In this document: piece after piece, positions 1 through 8,781 of the stretch
Position numbering within the stretch: position 1 is the first letter of the stretch
Layout: each line of letters opens with the position of its first letter
Assembly (NCBI RefSeq): GCF_005925345.1
Contig: NZ_SSHJ01000001.1
Coordinates: 1-64,000 of the forward strand
Direction: 5' to 3'
DNA: 64,000 nt
Source: Pedobacter ureilyticus
Lineage (GTDB): Bacteria; Bacteroidota; Bacteroidia; Sphingobacteriales; Sphingobacteriaceae
Made by a program: the position numbers and the translations under genes
Notes under the pieces: generated by a model
The model's input: only the letters and a program-made list of their open reading frames with translations
The model's database searches: none
What the model was told of the DNA's origin: nothing

Positions 1-122
1 AGTTATATAGTGCAGCCCCGACCCTTACTTAACGTCCTTAATACGCATCTTAGTTTTCAACACTGCCAGAACCCAATTTCAAACAATCATAAAAAGGATA
101 ATGATACAATATTTAACCAAAG

Positions 123-322
123 GTGAGTTATGGATCTTGATTCGTCATTTCGACCGCAGCGAAGCGAGTGGAGAACTGAAAGAAAGCAAAGCTAAATCTT
201 TAGACGGGTAATTTCTAATAAATTATCCAAAGATTTCTCGACTACGCTCGAAATGACGACTATTCCTAATACAACTAAAAACATAAGCTTCTGATAAACA
301 GATACAAACACCCATAACTCAC
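123..322. repeat. Nested palindromic intergenic repeat (family A core with outer arms)
   Basis: This repeat fills most of the gene-free first 341 bases. The inner arms are CGTCATTTCGA at 143-153 and its complement at 248-258, the same ends seen in three other intergenic copies in this window. An outer pair, GTGAGTTATGG at 123-133 and its complement at 312-322, encloses the whole element, so the region could fold as one long hairpin just before the peptidase gene at 342. I see no gene or clear promoter in bases 1-122. Confidence 0.75.
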
Positions 323-341
323 ATTAACTAATACTATACCT

Positions 342-1112
342 ATGAACTATTATCCATACTTTATTCTGTTTATTTTTTTTGCTGTGTCACTTTACTTCAT
401 TTTTCGCAAAAAGAAAGTGATAGTTGCTGTATTGTCTGTAGATGATAAAAAGCTTTTGGAAAATAACGTTGCATTTTATGCTGAACTGGACAAGGAAAAG
501 AAAAATATTTTTGAGGAGAAATTAACTCGCTTTTTAGGCAGCGTAAAGATTGAAGGTATTGGTACCGAAGTTAGCGCATTAGACAGAATTTTGGTAGGGG
601 CAAGCGCCGTTATTCCTATATTGGGTTTTAACGAATGGGAATATAGAAACTTAGGAACGGTATTACTTTACCCAGATACATTTAACAAAGATTTTCAGTT
701 TGCCGAGGGCGATAGAAATATTTTAGGTATGGTTGGCGATGGCTACATGAACGGCCAAATGATTTTATCTCAATCTGCTTTGCGGCATGGTTTTTCTAAA
801 AGCGCTGGTAATGAAAATACAGGTATTCACGAGTTTGTTCATTTAATTGATAAGTCTGATGGTGCTACAGATGGTGTGCCTCAGTATTTTATACAACACG
901 ATTACACTATTCCATGGGTAAAGATGATGCATCAAGAAATTAGGAAAATAGAAGATAATCAATCGGATATTAATCCGTATGCTATTACCAATGAAGCAGA
1001 GTTTTTTGCCGTTACGTCAGAATATTTCTTTGAAAACCCAGAACGGATGAAAGATAAGCACCCAGCATTATACGATAGTTTGAGCAAGATTTTTGGACAG
1101 CAGTTGGCTTAA
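342..1112 (+). CDS. MtfA-like zinc-dependent peptidase (M90 family)
   Basis: A 256-residue protein with one N-terminal membrane segment (about residues 4-21) followed by a basic stop-transfer sequence, so it is probably membrane-anchored. The zinc-peptidase motif HEFVH is at residues 163-167, followed by LIDKSDG. A conserved acidic/aromatic region (NEAEFFAVTSEYFF, 217-230) is where this family supplies its further zinc ligand. The layout matches MtfA (Mlc titration factor A), a cytosolic peptidase in Enterobacteria; the membrane anchor is common in Bacteroidota relatives. The physiological substrate is unknown. The ATG at 342 is the first in frame and lies directly after the palindromic repeat. 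Confidence 0.85.
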   Translation: MNYYPYFILFIFFAVSLYFIFRKKKVIVAVLSVDDKKLLENNVAFYAELDKEKKNIFEEKLTRFLGSVKIEGIGTEVSALDRILVGASAVIPILGFNEWEYRNLGTVLLYPDTFNKDFQFAEGDRNILGMVGDGYMNGQMILSQSALRHGFSKSAGNENTGIHEFVHLIDKSDGATDGVPQYFIQHDYTIPWVKMMHQEIRKIEDNQSDINPYAITNEAEFFAVTSEYFFENPERMKDKHPALYDSLSKIFGQQLA

Positions 1113-1142
1113 TCTAAATAACTAAAAAAACAACTAGAAAAG

Positions 1143-1892
1143 CTATTTCTTGTAGTTTCTAAACCAGCTAGTCACTTTCATTTGTATTACCCCTAAGAAA
1201 GCTTCCCTAAAAATACGGGTGCTCATTTTTGACGTTCCTTCCGTTCTATCTGTAAAAATAATTGGAACTTCTACTACATTAAAGCCATATTTAATTGCGG
1301 TAAACTTCATTTCAATCTGAAAGGCATAACCCACAAACTTGATTTTTTCCATAGGGATAGTTTCAAGCACTTTTCGAGTATAGCATTTAAAACCAGCAGT
1401 AGCATCTTGTATGATGATACCCGTAATGATACGAACGTACATTGAGGCAAAGTACGACATCAAAACACGGCCCATTGGCCAGTTGACTACATTTACACCT
1501 TTTACATACCTAGAGCCAATGGCTACGTCAGCCTCATTTACACAAGCATCTCTCAGCTTAATTAAATCGTCTGGATTGTGAGAAAAATCGGCATCCATCT
1601 CAAAAATATATTCATATTCTCTCGCTAAAGCCCACTTAAAACCATGTATGTAAGCTGTACCTAAACCCAATTTACCTTTGCGCTCTTCGATATGTAGCAT
1701 CGGAAATTCATCTTGCAGCGTTTTTACAATTTGTGCCGTACCATCTGGAGATCCGTCGTCGATAATTAAAATCTCGAAGTGATAAGGTAACGAGAATACC
1801 TTGCGAATGATCTTTTCGATATTCTCTTTCTCGTTATAGGTAGGTATAATGACTAAACTGTCTGACAAAGTAATTTTAGATTTTAGATGCAA
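1143..1892 (-). CDS. Polyprenol monophosphomannose synthase-like GT2 glycosyltransferase
   Basis: A GT-A fold glycosyltransferase of the Dpm1/Ppm1 type, expected to move a sugar (classically mannose from GDP-mannose) onto a polyprenyl phosphate at the inner membrane face. The N-terminal VIIPTYNEKENI and IIDDGSPDGT motifs and the metal-binding EMDADFSHNP are typical, as is AGFKCYTRKVLE further on. There is no C-terminal membrane anchor, as in the short bacterial enzymes. No ATG is available near the N-terminus: the frame opens with TTG at 1892, and a second TTG at 1868 would start just before the conserved core. A near-consensus -7 box (TACTTTCG) lies a few bases upstream, which would give a very short leader. 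Confidence 0.85.
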   Translation of the reverse strand: MHLKSKITLSDSLVIIPTYNEKENIEKIIRKVFSLPYHFEILIIDDGSPDGTAQIVKTLQDEFPMLHIEERKGKLGLGTAYIHGFKWALAREYEYIFEMDADFSHNPDDLIKLRDACVNEADVAIGSRYVKGVNVVNWPMGRVLMSYFASMYVRIITGIIIQDATAGFKCYTRKVLETIPMEKIKFVGYAFQIEMKFTAIKYGFNVVEVPIIFTDRTEGTSKMSTRIFREAFLGVIQMKVTSWFRNYKK

Positions 1893-1960
1893 TTTGCTTT
1901 GCGAAAGTAAGGAATTTTAACTGATGTTTATGCTTTGCTGTTTCGTTAAAATGTGTTAAA

Positions 1961-3427
1961 CTACCTAATATTGCCCATCCATTTTTTTAGTACCGGAACT
2001 AGAAAGAAAATAAACACTCCAATACCAGCCGAATAGATAGAAATTTGAAGCAATACATTGGCATAGTAGGGTAGAGACAAAACGGGGTTATTGGCTTCTA
2101 CTACATCTTTAGGTATACTCATTAATGCGCCAATTTTGCCAGCTAAAAATTCACCAATAGCAGTAAAGAAGAAGAAAATTCCCATCATTAAGCCCACAAT
2201 GTTTATAGGCGATAGTTTGGTAATCATAGATAAGCCTACTGGCGAAATACACATCTCGCCGCAAATGATGAAGAAATAGCCGCCAGCAAATGCTACCAAC
2301 GGGATAAGACCATGGCTTAAACTAGCTTGGCAGGCCAAGTAAAAAGTAAAAAAGCCCGCAGCGACAAAGATAAATGACATAGCAAACTTAGCAGGAGTAG
2401 AAGGCTCTAAACCACGTTTATTTAGCCAAGGCCATAATGTTGCAAATGCCAAACTCAGTATAATTACCCAAGCTGGTGGTAAAAAATTGTTTACCGATAG
2501 GGCAGGCAGCGCAATGCCAAAAACGTGCATATCTACATTCCTCATGGCAAAAAGGTTTAGCGAACCCGCATTTTGTTCATAAAACGCCCAAAAAAATGTA
2601 GAAACTACTACCAAAGTTAATGCAGAAAGTAATTTGAATTTGGCTTCCTTTTTTAGTTTCGATGATAAATAAAGTATGTAAACAACCGAAATTACAGCAA
2701 GCCCCAGCATGATACTATCTAAAGCTTCGTAGTAATTAAATAAGGTTACAATCAACGGTAGCGTTACCAATGTAAGCAAGTATATAACATATTCTATAGT
2801 AATAAAACCGCCTATTTTCTTAAATAAATCGTTGGTTAATGGCAATCCTTTTTCTTTTAAAGAAGACTTGCCGATAATGAAAACCACCAAACCCAATACC
2901 ATGAAAATACCCGCCAAGCCAAAGCCATAGTGCCAATTAATTTGCTGGCCTACATAACCACAAAGCAAGCCACCTAACGCTGCTCCAATGTTAATGCCCA
3001 TATAAAAAAGCGAAAATGCACTGTCTTTTTTAGGATCGTTATTATCATAAAGTGTGCCCACCAAACTAGATACGTTAGGCTTAAAGAAACCATTGCCACA
3101 AATAATGAATGCCATGCCATAAAAGAAACTCCAATCTTGCGGTATGGCTAATACAATATGGCCAATAGCCATCATTATGCCACCAAAAATAATGGCTCTA
3201 CGATAGCCTAAAAATTTATCGGCCAACATGCCGCCAAACATAGGCATGGTATACACCAAAGCAGAGTAAGCTCCTAAAATGGCATAACCTTTTGGTTCGT
3301 CAAATTTCAATTGCGTAACCATGTAGGCTAATAACAAGGCTTTCATTCCGTAAAATGAAAACCGTTCCCACATTTCGGTAAAAAATAAGAGGTAGAGCTG
3401 TTTAGGATGCTTGGTTGTTTGGCTCAT
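1961..3427 (-). CDS. POT-family proton-dependent peptide transporter (MFS)
   Basis: A 488-residue inner-membrane protein with about 12-14 hydrophobic helices. It carries the proton-coupling ExxER motif (EMWERFSFYG, residues 18-27) and the PTR2 signature around FYMGINIGAALGG, which identify the POT/PTR family of di- and tripeptide symporters (DtpT-like). The ATG at 3427 is well placed relative to the first motif. It is transcribed alone between the glycosyltransferase and pdxH. The downstream end lies 68 bases from the glycosyltransferase start on the same strand, so read-through is possible. Confidence 0.9.
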   Translation of the reverse strand: MSQTTKHPKQLYLLFFTEMWERFSFYGMKALLLAYMVTQLKFDEPKGYAILGAYSALVYTMPMFGGMLADKFLGYRRAIIFGGIMMAIGHIVLAIPQDWSFFYGMAFIICGNGFFKPNVSSLVGTLYDNNDPKKDSAFSLFYMGINIGAALGGLLCGYVGQQINWHYGFGLAGIFMVLGLVVFIIGKSSLKEKGLPLTNDLFKKIGGFITIEYVIYLLTLVTLPLIVTLFNYYEALDSIMLGLAVISVVYILYLSSKLKKEAKFKLLSALTLVVVSTFFWAFYEQNAGSLNLFAMRNVDMHVFGIALPALSVNNFLPPAWVIILSLAFATLWPWLNKRGLEPSTPAKFAMSFIFVAAGFFTFYLACQASLSHGLIPLVAFAGGYFFIICGEMCISPVGLSMITKLSPINIVGLMMGIFFFFTAIGEFLAGKIGALMSIPKDVVEANNPVLSLPYYANVLLQISIYSAGIGVFIFFLVPVLKKWMGNIR

Positions 3428-3552
3428 TAGTTCAGTTGTTCATTAGTTCTAATAGGAATTAGGTTTTAGGTGCTAGGTATTAGTCTTAACTGAGCGGTTA
3501 GTAATTCATTATCACATCAGCTAATTATCAAATTTATAAAACTTTCAACTTA

Positions 3553-4203
3553 TTAAGGAGCTAAACGTTCAATCTTCCAGCTTCCATTTACATAGGTGTA
3601 TTTTATCCTATCGTGCAACCTACTAGGTCTGCCTTGCCAAAATTCAATTACAGTAGGTTTAACAATGTAACCGCCCCAATGTGCAGGCTTAGGTATCGTT
3701 TTACCTTCATACTGTTTAGTTAAATCTTCTACTTTGGTTTCTAAAGTTTCGCGGCTTGCAATTACTTGGCTTTGTGGCGAGGCAATGGCACCAATTTGAC
3801 TGCCCACTGGGCGAGAGTTAAAGTATGCTTCGGAAGTTTCTTTATCTAGTTTTTCTATTTTACCTTCAATTCTTACCTGACGCTCGAGTTCTGCCCAAAA
3901 AAATACCAAGCAAGCCAAAGGATTTTTTTTAATTTCTTTACCTTTTTGACTAAGGTAATTAGTGTAAAAACTGAAGCCATTTTCATCAAAACCTTTTAAC
4001 AATACAATCCTAGCGTTTGGTCGTCCAGTTTTATCTGCGGTTGCGAGTGTCATTACATTAGGCTCAAATATTTCGGCGTTAATGGCATCAGAAAACCATT
4101 TTTCGAACTGGACGATTGGATTTTTAACAATATCACTTTCATTTAACTCGGCCGCTTTGTAGTCTTGGCGCAAGTTTTGCAACATTTCTTTAGTAAGCTT
4201 CAT
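3553..4203 (-). CDS. pdxH: Pyridoxamine 5'-phosphate oxidase
   Basis: A cytosolic FMN enzyme that oxidises pyridoxamine or pyridoxine 5'-phosphate to pyridoxal 5'-phosphate, in vitamin B6 synthesis and salvage. The 216-residue length is typical. The FMN-binding segment RIVLLKGFDENGFSFYTNY and the C-terminal family signature GGYIVKPTVIEFWQGRPSRL with the following HDR are both present. It stands alone, divergent from algH, with 114 bases between the two starts. Confidence 0.95.
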   Translation of the reverse strand: MKLTKEMLQNLRQDYKAAELNESDIVKNPIVQFEKWFSDAINAEIFEPNVMTLATADKTGRPNARIVLLKGFDENGFSFYTNYLSQKGKEIKKNPLACLVFFWAELERQVRIEGKIEKLDKETSEAYFNSRPVGSQIGAIASPQSQVIASRETLETKVEDLTKQYEGKTIPKPAHWGGYIVKPTVIEFWQGRPSRLHDRIKYTYVNGSWKIERLAP

Positions 4204-4317
4204 GAAACAAAAATAGCGTTGTTGCCATACAATTTGCTATATCGCTTCATTTTTATTTGATAAGATGAGCACAATCATTTTTGGCTTATTTGAATAATAT
4301 TTTGTTAATTTACTTTT

Positions 4318-4881
4318 ATGTTAAGCTTATTAAATCCATCTACCGGTAAGTTACTCATCTCGGAGCCATTTTTGGCCGATCCGAATTTTAAACGTTCTGT
4401 GGTGCTACTTGCCGAATATAGCCATGAAAGTGCTATGGGTTTCATTTTAAATCAGCCAAGTAATTTGGTGGTAAAAGATCTTATTCCAGATTTGTGGATG
4501 GCAGATTTTCCTGTTTTTATTGGCGGACCCGTAGAAATAGAGACCATCCATTTTGTGCATCGCTGCTATGATAAATTAAATAGCGGAGAAGAAATTGCCG
4601 AGGGCATTTACTGGGGAGGAGATTTTGAAACACTGAAATTGCTCATCAATAGCAATAATATACAAGAAGATGAAGTGAAATTCTTTTTAGGATACTCCGG
4701 TTGGGGTTTTAACCAATTAGAAGACGAGCTTGTGACCAATACTTGGATAGTTTCAGACCAATATCATCAGGATACTATATTTTCTAATATCGAAGAAGAG
4801 TTATGGAAGGAAGTAATAATTAATTTGGGTCCGAAGTACGCCCATGTAAGTAATTTTCCAGTTGATCCTAATTTAAACTAA
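4318..4881 (+). CDS. YqgE/AlgH family protein
   Basis: A 187-residue soluble protein of the UPF0301 family; the length equals the family norm. The N-terminal LLISEPFLADPNFKRSVVLL and MGFILNQPSN segments are the conserved family core, as is the internal GYSGWGFNQLEDE. AlgH was named for a link to alginate regulation in Pseudomonas, but the biochemical function is not settled. The ATG at 4318 follows an AT-rich stretch ending TTACTTTT, a weak match to a -7 box, so the leader may be very short. Confidence 0.9.
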   Translation: MLSLLNPSTGKLLISEPFLADPNFKRSVVLLAEYSHESAMGFILNQPSNLVVKDLIPDLWMADFPVFIGGPVEIETIHFVHRCYDKLNSGEEIAEGIYWGGDFETLKLLINSNNIQEDEVKFFLGYSGWGFNQLEDELVTNTWIVSDQYHQDTIFSNIEEELWKEVIINLGPKYAHVSNFPVDPNLN

Positions 4882-5003
4882 GTTCAAGATTTACGTTTTT
4901 AAAACAACTGTAGCAATTATTTTATTCGTTAAAACGTTTTTTAATGCGAGATAGGTATGGTTGGTAAGATAGGTTTCAAGTGAATTTTACTTATTTAAAA
5001 AGC

Positions 5004-5030
5004 TTGTTTTAAACGAAAATTGTATTTTTG
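5004..5030 (+). promoter_or_regulatory. Predicted promoter of the plsC-like gene
   Basis: A TTG at 5004-5006, a 16-base spacer and the box TATTTTTG at 5023-5030 fit the Bacteroidota promoter (-33 TTG, -7 TAnnTTTG). The box ends 4 bases before the ATG at 5035, so transcription would begin at or next to the start codon. Confidence 0.6.
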
Positions 5031-5034
5031 ATAG

Positions 5035-5757
5035 ATGATTAAACTGCTCCGACGGATACACTTAATTTATAGTTTGTTTTGTATTCTTTTCTTTTTCATA
5101 CTTTTCTTTCCCTTATATTATTGGTTTACCAGACACCCTAGATATTATAACGTACTTAATAAATTTCGTACAGCACATGCTTGGATTTCATCACTACTTT
5201 CTGGTATTTTTCTGAGGTTTAAGTTCAAAAAAAAGCTTGATCCTAACCAAACTTATATTTTTTGCGCTAACCATACCTCAAATTTAGATATCATCATCAT
5301 GTGTGCATTGGCAAGGGGCAGATATCATTTTATGGGTAAGGAAGAGTTGATGAAAAATCCTGTTTTGGGCATTTTTTTTAAAACAATTGACATTGCGGTA
5401 TCGAGGTCTAGCAAAATATCTTCTTTTAGGGCGTTTAAAAAGGCTGCTGATAACTTGGAAAAAGGCATGAGCTTGATCATTTTCCCGGAAGGAAAAATAG
5501 ATGATGCTTACCCGCCGGTTTTACAGGCTTTTAAAAGTGGTCCATTTAGATTGGCCATCGAAAAAAATATTCCTATTGTACCCGTAAGCATCACTAATGT
5601 TTGGAAAATGATGTGGGACGATGGAATAAAATATGGCACTAGACCAGGTATTGTTGACGTTTATGTGCATGAACCAATTTTAACAAGTATCTTAGCGGTA
5701 GAAAACGACGAAGTACTGAAAGAAGATGTTTACAAGAAGATTTATAGCAAGTTGTAA
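5035..5757 (+). CDS. plsC: 1-acyl-sn-glycerol-3-phosphate acyltransferase (PlsC family)
   Basis: A membrane-associated acyltransferase that converts lysophosphatidic acid to phosphatidic acid in phospholipid synthesis. A hydrophobic N-terminal segment (about residues 11-31) is followed by the catalytic NHTSNLD motif, with His80 and Asp85 as the HX4D pair. The substrate-binding FPEGKI motif and the later FKSGPFRLA and IPIVPVSI segments complete the family pattern. At 240 residues it is a normal PlsC length. Whether it is the cell's main PlsC or an accessory lysophospholipid acyltransferase cannot be told from the sequence. Confidence 0.85.
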   Translation: MIKLLRRIHLIYSLFCILFFFILFFPLYYWFTRHPRYYNVLNKFRTAHAWISSLLSGIFLRFKFKKKLDPNQTYIFCANHTSNLDIIIMCALARGRYHFMGKEELMKNPVLGIFFKTIDIAVSRSSKISSFRAFKKAADNLEKGMSLIIFPEGKIDDAYPPVLQAFKSGPFRLAIEKNIPIVPVSITNVWKMMWDDGIKYGTRPGIVDVYVHEPILTSILAVENDEVLKEDVYKKIYSKL

Positions 5758-5766
5758 AAGAAATAA

Positions 5767-5832
5767 ACCACAAAGACACAAAGAATGAAAATTAGCTGAA
5801 TTTTTTCTTTGTGGTCTTAGTGTCTTTGTGGT
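5767..5832. repeat. Imperfect inverted repeat (family B, CACAAAGACACAAAG type)
   Basis: The left arm at 5767-5785 begins ACCACAAAGACACAAAG and its complement is at 5805-5832, where the right arm carries a 9-base insertion. The element fills the gap between plsC and gatC and ends 13 bases before the gatC ATG, so a hairpin here would sit at the gatC ribosome-binding region. Confidence 0.7.
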
Positions 5833-5845
5833 AAAAAAAAAGCAA

Positions 5846-6136
5846 ATGACAATAGATAAAAACACCGTATATAAAGTAGCTGATTTAGCTAGAATTGAAA
5901 TTAAGGATAACGAAGTTGATCACCTGACTGAGGAAATGAATAAGATCCTTACTTTTATGGAAAAACTGAACAAATTAGATACCGATGGTGTAAAGCCTTT
6001 GGTGTACATGAATGAAGAAGCCAACGTTTGGCGAGAAGATGTGGCCAAAAATGAAATTAGTACGGTTGATGGTTTAAAAAACTCGGCAGTACATAATGAA
6101 AACTTCTTCTTGGTGCCAAAAATTATTGAGAAATAG
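5846..6136 (+). CDS. gatC: Aspartyl/glutamyl-tRNA(Asn/Gln) amidotransferase subunit C
   Basis: The small subunit of the GatCAB transamidosome, which converts misacylated Glu-tRNA(Gln) or Asp-tRNA(Asn) to the amidated forms. The ATG at 5846 gives a 96-residue protein, the usual GatC length. A GTG six codons upstream at 5828 keeps the frame open but lies in the palindromic repeat and codes only a Lys-rich leader, so it is rejected. The conserved VADLARIEI start, the helix HLTEEMNKILTFMEKL and the C-terminal ENFFLVPKII all match. gatA and gatB are not in the window, which is common. Confidence 0.95.
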   Translation: MTIDKNTVYKVADLARIEIKDNEVDHLTEEMNKILTFMEKLNKLDTDGVKPLVYMNEEANVWREDVAKNEISTVDGLKNSAVHNENFFLVPKIIEK

Positions 6137-6234
6137 TAATCAGTTAATATGTCACATTTAATCGGTTAACCAATAATTTTCAAATGCTTTGTAACATTGC
6201 AATGAAAGCTATCGTCTAAAAACAAAAAATAGCA

Positions 6235-6993
6235 ATGCAGAAAGAACTCATTACCATTAAAGATATTGGCCGTAGGTACGTAATTGGCACCGAGATTATT
6301 CATGCACTTAAATCTGTAAGTTTAACCATTAGCCAGGGAGAATTTGTGGCGTTAATGGGGCCTTCTGGTTCTGGCAAATCTACTTTAATGAATATATTGG
6401 GCTGTTTAGATACCCCCACTAAGGGAGATTATATTTTAAACGGCACTAATGTAAGCCACATGTCTGATAATGAATTAGCCGAAGTACGTAACAAGGAAAT
6501 AGGATTCGTTTTTCAAACCTTTAACCTTTTACCAAGATCAACTTCGTTAGACAATGTAGCATTGCCTTTAATTTATGCCGGAGCAGGAAAAAAAGAACGT
6601 GACGCTAGAGCCCAAAAAGCGTTAGAAAACGTAGGCTTAGGAAACAGGGTAACGCACAAACCAAACGAATTATCTGGTGGACAGCGACAACGTGTGGCTG
6701 TAGCAAGAGCATTAATCAATAACCCTTCTATCATATTGGCCGATGAGCCTACTGGAAACTTAGATACGAAAACTTCTATCGAAATTATGGGGCTGTTGGA
6801 AGAAATACACAGCAAAGGCAACACTATTATCTTGGTAACCCACGAAGAGGATATTGCCCAACATGCACACAGAATTGTGCGTATGCGTGATGGTTTGATA
6901 GAAAAGGATTATGTTAATGATGACGTTAAATCTGTTTCGCCACGCTTAAAAGCCATACAAGAGAGCGGTAACGACTTTGAGAACATAAATTAG
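6235..6993 (+). CDS. ABC transporter ATP-binding protein (LolD/MacB type)
   Basis: The ATPase subunit of a MacB/LolCDE-type ABC transporter, a group that powers lipoprotein release or small-molecule export. It has Walker [10 protein letters not shown] (residues 42-50), the Q-loop in FVFQTFNLL, signature [17 protein letters not shown], Walker [13 protein letters not shown] and the switch His in LVTHEE. A tail of about 25 residues (from ~KDYVNDD) extends beyond the usual end. No permease gene adjoins it: gatC is upstream and the adenosyltransferase downstream, so the membrane partner must be encoded elsewhere. Confidence 0.9.
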   Translation: MQKELITIKDIGRRYVIGTEIIHALKSVSLTISQGEFVALMGPSGSGKSTLMNILGCLDTPTKGDYILNGTNVSHMSDNELAEVRNKEIGFVFQTFNLLPRSTSLDNVALPLIYAGAGKKERDARAQKALENVGLGNRVTHKPNELSGGQRQRVAVARALINNPSIILADEPTGNLDTKTSIEIMGLLEEIHSKGNTIILVTHEEDIAQHAHRIVRMRDGLIEKDYVNDDVKSVSPRLKAIQESGNDFENIN

Positions 6994-7089
6994 GTTTTAG
7001 GCGATAGGTTGTAAGCTTTACGTGCTGGAATTTCCTAGTTTTACTATCGAAACGTAGAGCTTATTACTTAACACTTATAACTTCCAAGT

Positions 7090-7644
7090 ATGAAAATTTA
7101 CACCAAAACAGGAGACAAAGGTCTTACTTCGTTAATAGGGGGTACCCGAGTATCAAAACATCATATTCGTATAGAGAGTTATGGCACCGTAGATGAACTG
7201 AATTCTTACATTGGTCTGATAGCTTGTCAGGATATTGAACCACACCATCAAAGCATCTTAAAAGAAATTCAGGATAGATTATTTACTATTGGCGCTTCTT
7301 TGGCCGCAGATCCGGATAAGTCTAGGATGACTATACCAGATTTGTTGGAAAGTGATATCACACTCTTAGAAACTGAAATAGATAAAATGAATGAGGCTTT
7401 GCCCGACTTGAAGCATTTTGTTTTACCCGGTGGCAATACCCTAGTATCCTATTGCCACATAGCCAGATGCGTTTGTAGAAGAGCAGAAAGATTAACCGTA
7501 GCCTTAACTGAGGATAGTTTTGTTGACAATAAAGTTACAGTTTATTTGAACAGACTTAGCGATTATTTGTTCATTTTAGGTCGAAAATTAGCGCAAGATA
7601 CTAACGCAAAAGAGCATATTTGGATACCTCGTAAGAATAGTTGA
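7090..7644 (+). CDS. PduO-type cob(I)alamin adenosyltransferase
   Basis: Transfers the adenosyl group of ATP to cob(I)alamin (or a cobyrinate precursor) to make coenzyme B12. The N-terminal KIYTKTGDKGLTSLIGG is the ATP-binding P-loop-like motif of the PduO family, and CRRAERLTVAL near residues 135-145 supplies the conserved Arg/Glu of the active site. The C-terminal NRLSDYLFILGRKLA is also typical. The length (184 residues) is normal. No other cobalamin genes are nearby, so it probably serves salvage. Confidence 0.93.
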   Translation: MKIYTKTGDKGLTSLIGGTRVSKHHIRIESYGTVDELNSYIGLIACQDIEPHHQSILKEIQDRLFTIGASLAADPDKSRMTIPDLLESDITLLETEIDKMNEALPDLKHFVLPGGNTLVSYCHIARCVCRRAERLTVALTEDSFVDNKVTVYLNRLSDYLFILGRKLAQDTNAKEHIWIPRKNS

Positions 7645-7724
7645 AAAAAATATTTGCATAGCTCATTTTTTTTCACATGCTTTGCGCAAATAGAACATCG
7701 AAAGAATTAATAATTATTTAAGAT

Positions 7725-7946
7725 ATGTATTGGACCTTAGAATTAGCATCGCATTTGGAAGACGCACCATGGCCTGCAACTAAAGATGAATTAATTGACT
7801 ATGCTATCCGTTCTGGAGCACCTGTAGAAGTTATCGAAAACCTACAAGCTTTAGAAGATGATGGCGAGCCTTATGAAACAATCGAAGAGATTTGGCCAGA
7901 TTATCCTACCAAGGATGATTTCTTCTTTAACGAAGATGAATATTAA
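7725..7946 (+). CDS. DUF2795 small acidic protein
   Basis: A 73-residue strongly acidic protein (MYWTLELASHLEDAPWPATK start). The DUF2795 core covers ELIDYAIRSGAPVEVIENLQAL, with a C-terminal acidic tail rich in Asp, Glu and Phe. The family is common in Bacteroidota; its function is unknown to me. A strong terminator follows immediately, so this is a single-gene unit or the end of the preceding operon. Confidence 0.85.
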   Translation: MYWTLELASHLEDAPWPATKDELIDYAIRSGAPVEVIENLQALEDDGEPYETIEEIWPDYPTKDDFFFNEDEY

Positions 7947-7948
7947 AT

Positions 7949-7986
7949 AAGTAAAGCCTCAATGAAAATTGGGGCTTTACTTTTAG
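7949..7986 (+). terminator. Rho-independent terminator after the DUF2795 gene
   Basis: A 12-bp stem (7949-7960 with 7971-7982, one G-U pair) and a 10-base loop, followed by a T-rich run. It lies 3 bases after the stop codon. Confidence 0.85.
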
Positions 7987-8075
7987 AATTTTATTATGTA
8001 CTAGAATAATTACCCATTAATTTAAGTGTGCCTACAAAATATACAGGTATATCTTATTAAGGTGAATGCCGTCGG

Positions 8076-8711
8076 CTAAACCTTAACTACCTTGGAAGGG
8101 GTAATGGCGAAGAGTTGGTCTTGCGCTTTCGGTTTTATTAATTGCAACCCGGTAAAAGCACTGAAAGCCGGAAGAATGGAGTAGGCATCGCTGAAATAAA
8201 AGCAAGGAAATTTTAAGCGCTGTTTGGCTTTACTGTAAATACTGATACCAGGATGGAGGTGGCCACTAATGGCATATAAATCCGATTTGCAGTGCGTTAC
8301 ATTGTGTATAAAGCAGAAATGGTTTGTTTGGTAATTTGGCTCATAAACGTTAATGGATAGTTTTTCATAAACCTCTTCCGTTTGTTTATCGTGATTGCCC
8401 TTTACGAGTATAAAATCAATTTCTTTAAATTCCGATCTCCAGCTAGCAAATTCATCAATTTCGGTGTTGTAATCGCTATGGAACATATCTCCATTAATGA
8501 GCAATTTTTTAGGCTGATAATGATTGATTAGCTGAGATAGCCTTTTTAAATCACTTTGTGAAACACCATTAGGAACAGCCAAACCAGCTTTACGGAAATG
8601 CGCTGCTTTACCTAGATGTAAATCGCTAATTGCTAATAAATTTTCGTTGGGCAAATAAATTGCTCGTTCTTTATCTAAAACAATTTGTTCTCCTCTAATT
8701 TCGATTTTCAC
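8076..8711 (-). CDS. pdeM: Ligase-associated DNA damage response endonuclease PdeM
   Basis: A calcineurin-like metallophosphoesterase. Metal-binding motifs appear in order: ISDLHLGKAAHFR, INGDMFHSDY, VKGNHDKQ and ISGHLHPG. These, together with the 211-residue length and N-terminal IEIRGEQIVLDKERAI, match the PdeM family, which in many bacteria is encoded with an ATP-dependent DNA ligase, an exonuclease and an Lhr-like helicase. None of those partners is adjacent here, so the set is split or the enzyme acts alone. It starts at ATG 8711 with a promoter box right before it. Confidence 0.85.
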   Translation of the reverse strand: MKIEIRGEQIVLDKERAIYLPNENLLAISDLHLGKAAHFRKAGLAVPNGVSQSDLKRLSQLINHYQPKKLLINGDMFHSDYNTEIDEFASWRSEFKEIDFILVKGNHDKQTEEVYEKLSINVYEPNYQTNHFCFIHNVTHCKSDLYAISGHLHPGISIYSKAKQRLKFPCFYFSDAYSILPAFSAFTGLQLIKPKAQDQLFAITPSKVVKV

Positions 8712-8715
8712 AGCG

Positions 8716-8723
8716 CAAAGCTA
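8716..8723 (-). promoter_or_regulatory. -7 promoter box of pdeM
   Basis: TAGCTTTG on the minus strand is a perfect TAnnTTTG, ending 4 bases before the ATG at 8711. This implies a leaderless or nearly leaderless transcript. No clear -33 element was found at the ideal distance. Confidence 0.5.
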
Positions 8724-8781
8724 GTAAATTCTATCTTTTGTTAATCAAAACCTAAGCTCTAAAGCTAGTACAAGTACGTAA

